From Rubrivivax sp. (GTDB taxonomy: Bacteria; Pseudomonadota; Gammaproteobacteria; Burkholderiales; Burkholderiaceae_C), in contig JAEUPC010000216.1 in the NCBI GenBank assembly GCA_016789865.1, forward strand, positions 1-64,000: DNA of 64,000 nucleotides, in the 5' to 3' direction. The notes below the pieces were generated by a model that was given only the letters and a program-made list of their open reading frames with translations, made no database searches and was not told the origin of the DNA. Each line of letters opens with the position of its first letter. The first letter of the stretch is position 1. Below are positions 20,531 through 28,672 of this stretch, one piece after another. A program made the translations under genes and the position numbers.

Positions 20531-20899
20531 ATGGCGCTGTGGATCACCGACGAGTGCATCAACTGCGACGTCTGCGAACCCGAGTGCCCCAACGAGGCCA
20601 TCTCGCTGGGCGAGCTGATCTACGAGATCGACCCGCACAGGTGCACCGAGTGCGCGGGCCACTTCGACGAGCCGCAATGTGTGCAGGTGTGCCCGGTGGC
20701 ATGCATCCCGGTCAACCCGGCGTTCGTGGAGTCGCCGGAGCAGTTGCTCGCCAAGTTCCATCGTCTGCAGCGGCAGCAGGCGGGCGAGGCCGCTTCGAGC
20801 CTGGCGCCCGCTGCGAGCCCTGCACACCCGGCGCCCCCTGGCCCGCCTTCCGAGCCAGCGGCCGCTGCGGCTGCGCCAGGCGCAACGCGGCCGGCTTGA
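20531..20899 (+). CDS. YfhL-family 2[4Fe-4S] ferredoxin
   Basis: A 122-residue ferredoxin. The first cluster motif is CINCDVCEPECP, the second CTECAGHFDEPQCVQVCPV, with the longer spacing typical of YfhL/Alvin-type ferredoxins. Residues after about 75 are an Ala/Pro-rich tail absent from most relatives and lying over the 3' end of the convergent DUF4124-like gene. It follows coaD, the usual arrangement in Burkholderiales. A low-potential electron carrier; partner not evident. Confidence 0.93.
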   Translation: MALWITDECINCDVCEPECPNEAISLGELIYEIDPHRCTECAGHFDEPQCVQVCPVACIPVNPAFVESPEQLLAKFHRLQRQQAGEAASSLAPAASPAHPAPPGPPSEPAAAAAAPGATRPA

Positions 20900-21212
20900 T
20901 GCCTGCGGGCTGCAGGCCCTGGGCGGCAAGAGCAGCCGCCTCTCGGTGCAAGCGCTCGCGCCGCATCGCTTCGGCCCGGCGGATGTCGGCCGCCAGCACT
21001 TCGCGGGCCTGCGCCACTTGCCCGGCGCTGCGGGGGTCGGCCGCGTCGACGGCGCGACCCTCGGCGCAGGGCGCGTCGCTGTAGTGGCGGCCGTCGGGGC
21101 CGCAGCGCCACACCTGGGCGCCGCCCGCCGAGGCAGCCAGCGCGCCCCCAAGGCCGAGGGCGGCCAGCAGCACGGGCAGCGCCCGGGCCTTCGAGATGCA
21201 ACGGCGGATCAT
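20712..21212 (-). CDS. DUF4124-like exported protein
   Basis: A 166-residue protein with a signal peptide ([20 protein letters not shown], cleavage near ASAGGA), then a short DUF4124-like domain, [19 protein letters not shown], and a charged helix ([19 protein letters not shown]). The rest is Pro/Ala-rich. Its ATG overlaps the pth stop (ATGA), so it is co-expressed with pth. Its last 188 bases run antisense through the end of the ferredoxin gene, an unusually long convergent overlap. Function unknown; such proteins are common periplasmic proteins in this group. Confidence 0.72.
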   Translation of the reverse strand: MIRRCISKARALPVLLAALGLGGALAASAGGAQVWRCGPDGRHYSDAPCAEGRAVDAADPRSAGQVAQAREVLAADIRRAEAMRRERLHREAAALAAQGLQPAGIKPAALRLAQPQRPLARKAGQGAPGVQGSQRAPGSKRPRPPAAAADDGTWRATAPATPRTPG

Positions 21213-21889
21213 GTGTCGTCTCCTTCACCAAGGGCCGGTGGCAACGCTTCGCTTCCTTCGGGAGGCCGCGGCGCCGCGGCCGCGTCCTTGCGCGGCGGCT
21301 TGGGCCGCTCTGGCCCGGCATGCACGCGCGCCAGGGCCTTGTCCATCTGCCCCGCCATCAGCAGTGGCGCGGCCTTCAGCGACTGCTCGATCGACTTGCC
21401 GATCGCCTCGCGGTGCTCGGCCGACGGACGCTTGAGCACGTAGTTCACCACCTCGGCCTTCACGCCCGGGTGGCCGATGCCCAGCCGCAGGCGCCAGAAG
21501 TCCAGCGTGCCGAGCATGCCGTGGATGTCCTTCAGGCCGTTGTGACCGGCAGCGCTGCCGCCGAACTTGAGCTTGGCCTGGCCGGGCTGCAGGTCGAGCT
21601 CGTCATGCACGACGAGGATCTCCTTCGGCTCGATCTTGTAGAAGCGCGCCAGGCCCGCCACCGAGACGCCCGAGCGGTTCATGTAGGTCATCGGCTCCAG
21701 CAGCCACACGGGGCCGCCGTCGGCAGACTTGCCGTTCACGCGCGCGGTGATGGCCTGGTAGCGCGCCTCGGGCGTGAGGCGCACGCCGAGTTCAAGCGCC
21801 AGCGCGTCCACCCACCAGAAGCCGGCGTTGTGGCGCGTGTCCTCGTACTCCGCGCCCGGGTTGCCCAGGCCGACGAAAAATCGAATCAT
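21209..21889 (-). CDS. pth: peptidyl-tRNA hydrolase
   Basis: Recycles peptidyl-tRNA by cleaving the ester bond. Motifs: [21 protein letters not shown] with the catalytic His, [35 protein letters not shown] and [13 protein letters not shown]. Length 226 residues with a Pro/Ala/Glu-rich tail of about 30 residues beyond the usual C-terminus. Located downstream of rplY as in related genomes, with a hairpin between. Confidence 0.97.
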   Translation of the reverse strand: MIRFFVGLGNPGAEYEDTRHNAGFWWVDALALELGVRLTPEARYQAITARVNGKSADGGPVWLLEPMTYMNRSGVSVAGLARFYKIEPKEILVVHDELDLQPGQAKLKFGGSAAGHNGLKDIHGMLGTLDFWRLRLGIGHPGVKAEVVNYVLKRPSAEHREAIGKSIEQSLKAAPLLMAGQMDKALARVHAGPERPKPPRKDAAAAPRPPEGSEALPPALGEGDDT

Positions 21890-21924
21890 GATGGGCCGGG
21901 ATTATCGGGAGCGCCCAAACGACA

Positions 21925-21946
21925 AGGCCTCACCGGAGTGAGGCCT
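21925..21946 (-). terminator. hairpin downstream of rplY
   Basis: Perfect 9-bp stem AGGCCTCAC/GTGAGGCCT with a four-base CGGA loop, 83 bases after the rplY stop and before pth. The following bases on the minus strand are only weakly T-rich (GTCGTTTGGG). Confidence 0.6.
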
Positions 21947-22028
21947 GCGGATGGGGTGGGGCGGCGAGCAGCCGGCACCCCAGTTGGAGGGTGCGCGCGG
22001 CACGGTTGGCCGGCGCACCCGCCAATGA

Positions 22029-22682
22029 CTACTTCTTGTTCTGCTTCTCGTCCTTCTTCTTGGGTGCGGCCTTCTTGTCCGGCGCGGCGACCACCGGCGC
22101 GGCCGGCGCAGCCTCTTCGGCTTCGACCCTGGGCACGGTGACCGAGACGATCACCGGGTTGAGCGTGCCGTGGCGCACGGCCTTGATGCCCTCGGGCAGC
22201 TTGAGATCGCTGGCGTGCAGGCTCTGGCCCTTGACGAGGCCCGACAGGTCGATGTCGATGTACTCGGGCAGCTTGGCCGCCAGGCACTCGATCTCGATCT
22301 CGTTGGCCACGTGGCCCACCAGGCAGTGGTCGGTCTTCACTGCCGGCGAGTTCTCTTCGCCCTTGAAGTGCAGCGGCACCTTCTTGCGCAGCCGGGTGTT
22401 CTCGTCGACGCGCTGGAAGTCGATGTGCATGACGATCGGCTTCCAGGCGTGCATCTGGAAGTCGCGCAGCAGCACCTTCTCGACGTTGCCGGCCAGTTCC
22501 ATCTCGAGGATGGAGCTGTGGAAGGCTTCCTTCTTCAGCGCGAAGAACAACGCGTTGTGATCGAGCTCGATCATCCTGGGCGAGCCGGCACCGTAGACGA
22601 TGCCTGGCACCTTGTCGGCGAGGCGCAGGCGGCGGCTCGCTCCGGTCCCCTGCAGCGTACGCTCGAAAGCGGTGAATTTCAT
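22029..22682 (-). CDS. rplY: 50S ribosomal protein L25/general stress protein Ctc
   Basis: The 217-residue two-domain form binds 5S rRNA. It starts [20 protein letters not shown], then [20 protein letters not shown] of the L25 domain, followed by the TL5/CTC beta domain ([19 protein letters not shown], then [11 protein letters not shown]). The C-terminus is an Ala/Lys-rich tail ending EKQNKK. It lies downstream of prs in the usual order. Confidence 0.96.
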   Translation of the reverse strand: MKFTAFERTLQGTGASRRLRLADKVPGIVYGAGSPRMIELDHNALFFALKKEAFHSSILEMELAGNVEKVLLRDFQMHAWKPIVMHIDFQRVDENTRLRKKVPLHFKGEENSPAVKTDHCLVGHVANEIEIECLAAKLPEYIDIDLSGLVKGQSLHASDLKLPEGIKAVRHGTLNPVIVSVTVPRVEAEEAAPAAPVVAAPDKKAAPKKKDEKQNKK

Positions 22683-22772
22683 GGTGACTCCGTGGTTGGG
22701 GTCTTCGTTGCGAAAGGCACCCGCGACCAGGTGCCGTGAAAGGGCTCGGTGCAGACTCACCCAGCCCGCTTG

Positions 22773-22793
22773 GCCGGCCCGCAAGGGGCCGGC
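22773..22793 (-). terminator. hairpin downstream of prs
   Basis: Perfect 8-bp stem GCCGGCCC/GGGCCGGC with a five-base loop, just after the prs stop on the minus strand. No U-tract follows, so it could equally be an mRNA-stabilising stem. Confidence 0.45.
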
Positions 22794-22800
22794 TTGTCCT

Positions 22801-23763
22801 CTAGAAGTTGTTGTTCTGCTCCGAGAACAGCGAGGTGACCGACTCGCCGTCGCTGATGCGCCGGATGGTCTCGGCGAACAGGAACGCCACCGACAGCTGG
22901 CGGATCTTCGGGCAGCCCTTGGCGGCCACGGACAGCGGAATGGTGTTGGTGATCACCACCTCGTCCAGCGCGCTCTTGGCGATGCGCTCGACGGCGGGGC
23001 CGCTGAAAACCGGGTGCGTGCAGTAGGCGTATACGCGTTTGGCGCCGCGCTCCTTGAGCACCTAGGCAGCCTTCACCAGCGTGCCGGCGGTGTCGATCAT
23101 GTCGTCCATGATCACGCAATTGCGGCCTTCGATCTCGCCGATGACGTGCATCACCTCGGAGACGTTGGCGGTGGGCCGGCGCTTGTCGATGATGGCCAGG
23201 TCGCAGCCCAGCTGCTTGGCCAGCGCGCGCGCGCGCACCACGCCGCCGACATCGGGGCTGACCACCACCAGGTTCTGGTAGCGCTTGCTCTTCAGGTCAG
23301 AAAGCAGCACCGGGCTGGCGTAGATGTTGTCGACCGGGATGTCGAAGAAGCCCTGGATCTGGTCGGCGTGCAGGTCCATCGTCAGCACACGCTCGACGCC
23401 CACCGTCTCCAGCAGGTTGGCCACCACCTTGGCGCTGATCGGCACGCGCGTGCTGCGCGGCCGCCGGTCCTGCCGCGCGTAGCCGAAGTACGGGATCACG
23501 GCGGTGATGCGGCGGGCGCTGGCGCGCTTCATCGCGTCGACCATGACCAGCAGCTCCATCAGGTTCTCGTTGACCGGCGTGCAGGTCGGCTGCACGACGA
23601 AGATGTCGCGCGCGCGCACGTTCTGGCGGATCTCGATGGTGACCTCGCCGTCGGAGAAGCGGCCCACCGACGCCTGGCCGAGTTCCACGCCCAGGTGCGA
23701 GGCGATCTCCTGCGCCAGCACCGGGTTGGCATTGCCGGTGAAGAGCACGGTGTTGAACAGCAC
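22801..23763 (-). pseudogene. prs: ribose-phosphate pyrophosphokinase interrupted by an in-frame amber codon
   Basis: PRPP synthetase feeds histidine, nucleotide and NAD synthesis and is normally essential. The reading frame is complete from GTG 23763 ([20 protein letters not shown]) through [48 protein letters not shown] and [14 protein letters not shown] to [19 protein letters not shown], but codon 234 (bases 23064-23062) is TAG where relatives have GAG (Glu) in [12 protein letters not shown]. Both sides stay in one frame and are fully conserved, so this is one substitution, not decay. Translation would lose about 86 C-terminal residues. A sequencing error, a suppressor tRNA or a second prs copy are possible explanations. 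The start is tentative. Confidence 0.9.
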
Positions 23764-23919
23764 GGGTCGGGCTCCGGAGGGCGGTGACCCGGCTGGTCGG
23801 GCCCGGCCCAGGGCCGGTGTCGGCTGGGGTCGGCCCGGCGGGCGGGTCAGGTCTGGGCTGGAGACAAGGGTTGACGCGGGGTGCGCCGGGGCGCGGGACA
23901 AGGTTGCAACGTGTGGGTT

Positions 23920-23996
23920 TGGCAGGGGAGGAAGGATTCGAACCCTCGTATGTCGGAATCAAAATCCGATGCCTTAACCAACTTGGCGACTCCCCT
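23920..23996 (-). tRNA. tRNA-Gln (anticodon TTG)
   Basis: The minus strand folds as a cloverleaf: acceptor AGGGGAG/CTCCCCT, D-arm GCC...GGC, anticodon stem TCGGA/TCCGA with loop TTTTGAT, T-arm with GGTTCGAATCC, discriminator G and encoded CCA. Anticodon TTG reads CAA/CAG. It lies between ispE and prs, the conserved location in Burkholderiales. Confidence 0.95.
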
Positions 23997-24066
23997 ACAC
24001 GGGTCGCACCGCCAGCGCACAAGCGCCGCGGCACCACCGGAACTCTCTGTGGTCTGACCGTCTGGC

Positions 24067-25062
24067 TCAGCCCGTCCAGCCCCGCAGCGGATGCTGGTCG
24101 AGCCCCTGGCACAAGCGCCCCACCCACCCGGCCGGCAGGCCCGCCAGGACATCGGGCGGGTCGGCTGGCGCGGGCATCGCCTTGGATGGTGCGGCCTGGC
24201 CCGGAAAAGTACCCTCTTGCGCTCTCGAGAACACCGCGCTGCCCGAGCCCGTCATGCGGCTGTTGCCGAAACGAGCCTGGAGCCAGCGTGCCACCTCGGC
24301 CACCTCGGGGCACCGGTCTTCGGCCGCGGGCTGCAGGTCGTTGGTGCCGAACCCGCCGCCTATGGCTGTGAAGGCCGCGCCCTCGGGCGCGCCGGCGTTC
24401 CCGGGGCAGCTGGTTGGCGCACCTTGCAGCGCACCGCCCCCAAGAAAGCCCGAAAGTATAACGGGCTCGGTGTCGCGCCTGAGTGCCGGGTGCCGAAAGA
24501 CGGACGCCGTGTCCAGCGACGCCGCCGGCTTGACCACCGCGTAGCGCTGCGCCGGCACGCTGAGCGGGGTGATGCGTTCGCCGACGCCTTCCACGAACGC
24601 GTTGCAGCCGTGCACGAAGAACGGCACGTCGGACCCGAGCGCCAGGCCGAGCTGCGCCAGCCGCTCGCGCGGCCAGCCCAGGCCCCACAGGCGGTTCAGC
24701 GCCAGCAGCGTGGTGGCCGCATCCGAGCTGCCGCCGCCCATGCCGGCACCTGTGGGCACTTGCTTGGCCAGGTGGATGTCGGCGCCCAGGGTCGTGCCGC
24801 TGGCCTGGGCCAGCGCCCGTGCCGCGCGCACGCACAGGTCGTCGGCGGGCAGCACGGCGGCCGGGGCCGCGCCACCCGCCGCCAGGTCGTGCCGCGCGAT
24901 GCGACCGTCCTCGCGCCGTTCGAAGTGCAGCCGGTCGGCCCAGTCGATGAGCACGAACAGCGATTGCAGCAGGTGGTAGCCGTCGTCGCGCCGGCCGATC
25001 ACGTGCAGGAAGAGGTTCAGCTTGGCCGGCGCCGGCACGTCATGCAGCGCGCGCAGGGTCAC
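24067..25062 (-). CDS. ispE: 4-(cytidine 5'-diphospho)-2-C-methyl-D-erythritol kinase
   Basis: MEP-pathway kinase for isoprenoid precursors, a GHMP-family enzyme. Motifs: APAKLNLFLHVIGRRDDGYH at the N-terminus, the ATP loop VPTGAGMGGGSSDAATTLL and the C-terminal MTGSGSAVFS. The 331-residue length exceeds the usual 280-300 because of an insertion between the VKPAASLDTASVF region and the ARWLQARFGNS helix and a longer C-terminus. The GTG start overlaps the lolB stop (GTGA) and has GAGGGG upstream. Confidence 0.95.
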   Translation of the reverse strand: MTLRALHDVPAPAKLNLFLHVIGRRDDGYHLLQSLFVLIDWADRLHFERREDGRIARHDLAAGGAAPAAVLPADDLCVRAARALAQASGTTLGADIHLAKQVPTGAGMGGGSSDAATTLLALNRLWGLGWPRERLAQLGLALGSDVPFFVHGCNAFVEGVGERITPLSVPAQRYAVVKPAASLDTASVFRHPALRRDTEPVILSGFLGGGALQGAPTSCPGNAGAPEGAAFTAIGGGFGTNDLQPAAEDRCPEVAEVARWLQARFGNSRMTGSGSAVFSRAQEGTFPGQAAPSKAMPAPADPPDVLAGLPAGWVGRLCQGLDQHPLRGWTG

Positions 25063-25685
25063 GGGGGGCCCCTCGATCCGAGGTCGAGCACGATGCGCAT
25101 GGTCACGGCCGGCGGGGCCGGCCGCCGCGCGTCGATGCGGCCATCGCCGTGACGCGACAGATCGACACGCCAGCCCAGCTGCTCGAACCCCGGCGTCGCG
25201 CCCTCCAGCGGCGCCGACGCCGCGCCGGACCACGGCCGGCCGGCAAGCCAGTCGGCCCAGGCCTGCAACGGCAGTCGCTCACCGAACGTGTGCTCGGCCA
25301 GCGCCTCGAGGGTGTCGAATCGCGCGGCGCCCTCGGGCGTGACCAGCCTCACTTCGCCCGGGCCCCAGCGCGCCTGTGCGAGTTGCGTACCCAGCGGCGA
25401 CAGCAGCGCCAGCTCGCCGCGTTCACCGTCTCCGCGCCACTCGAAGCTCGCGCTCTGGCTCTGCGCGGGGCGATCGCCATGGGCCTCGATGCGCAGGCTC
25501 ATGCGCCCGGCCGCCGCCAGGGCGGGCGCCGGGGCGACGGGCGCCTGCGCGCAGCCGGCGGCCAGGGCGGCTGCGGTGCACGCGATCAGGTGGGCCAGCG
25601 CGGTGCGTCTCGCTGCCCGCGCCGCGGCGAGGTCTGCGCGGCCCCGCGGTTGCGCGGCGGCCGGCACAGCGCCCAGAAAGATCAC
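25059..25685 (-). CDS. lolB: outer-membrane lipoprotein LolB
   Basis: LolB receives lipoproteins from LolA and inserts them into the outer membrane. The 208-residue product has a long N-region, hydrophobic core and lipobox AAALAAGC, then LolB features SFEWRGDGERGELALLSPLG, ARWGPGEVRLVTPEG and WADWLAGRPW. The GTG at 25685 overlaps the TPR-gene stop (GTGA), so the start leaves an unusually long n-region. Standard position before ispE. Confidence 0.9.
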   Translation of the reverse strand: MIFLGAVPAAAQPRGRADLAAARAARRTALAHLIACTAAALAAGCAQAPVAPAPALAAAGRMSLRIEAHGDRPAQSQSASFEWRGDGERGELALLSPLGTQLAQARWGPGEVRLVTPEGAARFDTLEALAEHTFGERLPLQAWADWLAGRPWSGAASAPLEGATPGFEQLGWRVDLSRHGDGRIDARRPAPPAVTMRIVLDLGSRGPP

Positions 25686-27598
25686 AGATCGGCGCGCAGG
25701 CGCGTGAGCGTCTCGCGCAACACCTCGTTGGTGGCGTCCTTGCCGCGCGACTCGCGCCAGATGCGCCGCGCGTCTTCCTTGCGGCCCAGCGACCACAGCA
25801 CTTCGCCCAGGTGCGCGCCGATCTCGGGGTCAGGCCGGGCGCGCCAGGCGTTCTCCAGGTGGCGCAACGCCTCCTCCCGATTGCCCATGCGGAACTCGAC
25901 CCAGCCCAGGCTGTCGGTGACGAACGGGTCACCCGGCGCGAGCTCGAGCGCGCGGCGGATGAGCTCACGTGCTTCGGGCAGCCGCTGCTTGCGATCGGCC
26001 AGCGAATAACCCAGCGCGTTGTGCGCATGGGCATTGGTCGGCTTGAGCTCGATCACGCGCCTGAGCAGCCGCTCCATCTCGTCGATGCGCTCGAGCTTCT
26101 CGGCCATCATGGCCTGCTCGTAGAGGAGATCGCTGTCGTCGGGCTGGCGCTTCACGGCGCCGGCCAGCACGTCATACGCATCGCGCCAGCGCTTCACCTC
26201 GCGCAGCACGCCCACCTCGGCCACCAGCTTGGCGCGGCCGTCCTCGGTGGTGCGCTCGGGCGCAGTGCGGATCAATTGCCGCGCCTGGGCAAGCTTGCCC
26301 TGCCGCGCCAGGATGGAGGCGCGACGGGTCTGCACCTCGAGTGCACGGCGGGGGTCCTCGATGCGCCCGAGCCAGCCTTCGGCCGCCGCAAAGTCGCCCC
26401 GCTGCTCGGCAGCCTGCGCGAGCATCAGCCAGGCCTGCACCAGCCCGCGGTCGGCGCCGGCCCGGCCCGGTTCGTCATCGTCGTCGTCGCCGCCGGCCAC
26501 GGCGCCCGCGCCCGGGAGGGTGGGCTGCGCCTGCGCGCCCTGCGCCAGCTCGACATAGCGCGACAGCGCCGCCTCGGCCTCGTGCGTGTTGCGCAGCTCC
26601 AGTTGCAGCGCACCCAGCGTGAGCCAGCTCGGCGCGAACCCCGGCTGCTGGCGCGTGGCCTGCTGCAGCTGGGCCACCGCCTCACCGTAGCGGTTGGCGT
26701 CGGTCAGCGCGCGCACATAGGCAAGCCGCATCGGCGCCTCGACATCGGCCCGCGCCATGTGCGCGGCGACCAGCTGCGCGGCCTCGGGCGACTCGCGCAT
26801 CATCTCCAGCGCCAGCAGCGCCGGACCCGGGGCCGCTGGGTCCAGCGCCTGCGCCTCGCGCGCCAACTCGAGCGCCCGACCGCGATCGCCCGCGGCCAGC
26901 CAGGCACGGCCCTGGGCGATGCGCGCCGGCACGCGCGTGCTCTCGGCCTGCAGATGAGGCCGCACGATCTCCTCGATCACCCCGGCCACCGCCTTGGGCT
27001 CGCTGGCGCGCTGGAAAAAGCGCGGCAACGCCGCGATGGTGCCGCCGCGCTCGGCCGGCGGCGTGGCGTTGATCAGCGCGCGCGCCGGCTCGACGGTGTC
27101 CGGCAGCCGCCCCATCGCCACCAGGATCTGCAACTGCATGCGCACCGCATCGGTGGACTCGGGCTTGGCCGTCCGCCACGCGCGCGAAGCCGCCAGCGCC
27201 TGCTCGCCCGAGCGGGCGGCCAGCGCGATGTCCACCGAGCGCCGGAAAAGCGACTCGTCCTTGGTGCGCCGGGCCGCGTCGAGGATCACCGCGTAGGCGG
27301 TGCCGTTCTCTCCGCCGCGCAGCTCCAGCTCGCCGATCAGCAACTGGTAGAACAGCGGCGCATCCAGCGACGAGTTGGCCCCCTGGGCCGGCGGCACCTG
27401 CGGCCGGCCCGCCGCTGCATCAGCCCCCGGCAGCGGCGCGGTCAGCTGCGCGGTCGCCGGCCCACCGACCTGGGCCTGCGCCACCGGCAGCAGCCCTCCC
27501 GCGGCCATCGACAGGGCCAAGGCAGTGAGCCCTGGACGAATCACGCCCGGCGGCGTCTTGCGGGTGCCGGCGGCGGCGCGGCGGACGAGGTCAGTCAT
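25682..27598 (-). CDS. tetratricopeptide-repeat protein, exported
   Basis: A 638-residue protein with a signal peptide ([20 protein letters not shown]) followed by TPR-like helical repeats over nearly its whole length; clear units include [59 protein letters not shown] and [21 protein letters not shown] Pro/Gly/Asp-rich break ([17 protein letters not shown]) splits two superhelices. This is the conserved periplasmic TPR protein upstream of lolB in Burkholderiales, probably a scaffold. It is divergent from mutM with only 40 bases between. Confidence 0.9.
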   Translation of the reverse strand: MTDLVRRAAAGTRKTPPGVIRPGLTALALSMAAGGLLPVAQAQVGGPATAQLTAPLPGADAAAGRPQVPPAQGANSSLDAPLFYQLLIGELELRGGENGTAYAVILDAARRTKDESLFRRSVDIALAARSGEQALAASRAWRTAKPESTDAVRMQLQILVAMGRLPDTVEPARALINATPPAERGGTIAALPRFFQRASEPKAVAGVIEEIVRPHLQAESTRVPARIAQGRAWLAAGDRGRALELAREAQALDPAAPGPALLALEMMRESPEAAQLVAAHMARADVEAPMRLAYVRALTDANRYGEAVAQLQQATRQQPGFAPSWLTLGALQLELRNTHEAEAALSRYVELAQGAQAQPTLPGAGAVAGGDDDDDEPGRAGADRGLVQAWLMLAQAAEQRGDFAAAEGWLGRIEDPRRALEVQTRRASILARQGKLAQARQLIRTAPERTTEDGRAKLVAEVGVLREVKRWRDAYDVLAGAVKRQPDDSDLLYEQAMMAEKLERIDEMERLLRRVIELKPTNAHAHNALGYSLADRKQRLPEARELIRRALELAPGDPFVTDSLGWVEFRMGNREEALRHLENAWRARPDPEIGAHLGEVLWSLGRKEDARRIWRESRGKDATNEVLRETLTRLRADL

Positions 27599-27626
27599 GG
27601 CGCTCCAGGGCTGCAAGTCATTCTCA

Positions 27627-27632
27627 CATAAT
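27627..27632 (+). promoter_or_regulatory. putative -10 element for mutM (CATAAT)
   Basis: CATAAT lies seven bases before the mutM ATG in the 40-base divergent gap; a leaderless transcript would result. No clear -35 is visible. Confidence 0.3.
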
Positions 27633-27638
27633 GAATTC

Positions 27639-28499
27639 ATGCCCGAGTTGCCGGAGGTGGAGGTCACCCGCCAAGGAATCGACGAGCCCCTGCGCGACGC
27701 CCGCGTGCTCGGTGTTCGGCTGGGCAAGCCGCTGCGCTGGCCGCTGGGGTGCCGGCCGCAGCAGCTGGTAGGCACCCGGCTCGGGCCGGTCCAGCGGCGC
27801 GGCAAGTACCTCTGGCTGCCCCTCATGCGCATCGACGGCGCTGCGCCGGCCCCGGCGGGCGGCCTGCTGATCCACCTTGGAATGTCGGGCTCGCTCGCCC
27901 TGCTGGCCCGCGGCGCGGTCGGCACGCCACCGCCACCCCCGGGCGCGCACGACCACTTCGACCTCGTCACCAGCCGCGGCACGCTGCGCCTGACCGACCC
28001 GCGGCGCTTCGGCGCCGTGGTGCACGCGCCGGCGCTGGACCGGCCGCCGGCCAGCGGCCTGCTGGCCCGCCTGGGCGCCGAGCCCTTCGACCCGGGGTTC
28101 ACGCCGGCCGCCTTCCACCAGGCGCTGCAGGGCCGCCGCACGCCCATCAAGGCCGTGCTGCTGGCCGGCGAGGTGGTGGTCGGCGCAGGCAACATCTACG
28201 CCTGCGAGGCGCTGCACCGCGCCGGCATCCACCCGGCCACGCCAGCCCGAAGGCTGGGCCCGCAGCGGGCTGCGCGGCTGCTCGAGGCGCTGCGGCTGAC
28301 GCTGGCCCGCGCGGTGGCCATCGGGGGCTCGACGCTGCGCGACTTCAGCGATGCACATGGCGCCAGCGGCGCCTACCAGACCGAGGCCGCCGTCTACGGG
28401 CGCGAGGGGCTGCCTTGCCCGCGCTGCCGCCGCCCGGTGCGACGCATCGTGCAGGCCCAGCGATCCACCTACTACTGCCCGGGCTGCCAGCGCGCCTGA
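27639..28499 (+). CDS. mutM: formamidopyrimidine-DNA glycosylase
   Basis: Excises 8-oxoguanine and formamidopyrimidines. The catalytic N-terminal proline is present ([14 protein letters not shown]), with [28 protein letters not shown] split into the helix-two-turn-helix region and the C-terminal zinc finger [10 protein letters not shown]...YYCPGCQ with four Cys. 286 residues. Together with mutY downstream it makes most of the GO oxidative-repair system; a dynamin-like gene sits between them. Confidence 0.97.
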   Translation: MPELPEVEVTRQGIDEPLRDARVLGVRLGKPLRWPLGCRPQQLVGTRLGPVQRRGKYLWLPLMRIDGAAPAPAGGLLIHLGMSGSLALLARGAVGTPPPPPGAHDHFDLVTSRGTLRLTDPRRFGAVVHAPALDRPPASGLLARLGAEPFDPGFTPAAFHQALQGRRTPIKAVLLAGEVVVGAGNIYACEALHRAGIHPATPARRLGPQRAARLLEALRLTLARAVAIGGSTLRDFSDAHGASGAYQTEAAVYGREGLPCPRCRRPVRRIVQAQRSTYYCPGCQRA

Positions 28500-28511
28500 G
28501 CGAGGCGGCGA

Positions 28512-28547
28512 CCGAACTTGCCGAACTTGCCGAACTTGCCGAACTTG
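28512..28547. repeat. 9-bp tandem repeat (CCGAACTTG x4)
   Basis: Four perfect copies directly downstream of mutM, in the 173-base gap before the dynamin-like gene. A possible -10 (TAGGAT) for the next gene lies at 28641. Confidence 0.95.
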
Positions 28548-28672
28548 CCGATCGCGCCAAGCCGGCCCGCCCGGGCCGGCACCCCACCCGTACTCCTCGC
28601 GAAGAGATAAACGGACACAGCCAGCGCCGCCCCCTTCCGCTAGGATGCGCCGCGCGCCAGCCCGCCCACCGG

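Noticed and set aside
22773..22793. Possible riboswitch before rplY
   Set aside because: It is a simple short stem close to the prs stop, with no conserved aptamer features.
22801..23763. Two separate genes on either side of 23062
   Set aside because: Both halves are in the same frame and together match one PRPP synthetase; the right-hand ORF begins exactly at the codon after the stop and has no ribosome site.
27749..28672. Upstream extension of the dynamin-like protein across mutM
   Set aside because: The extension is an out-of-frame reading of mutM; the conserved protein starts at 28673.
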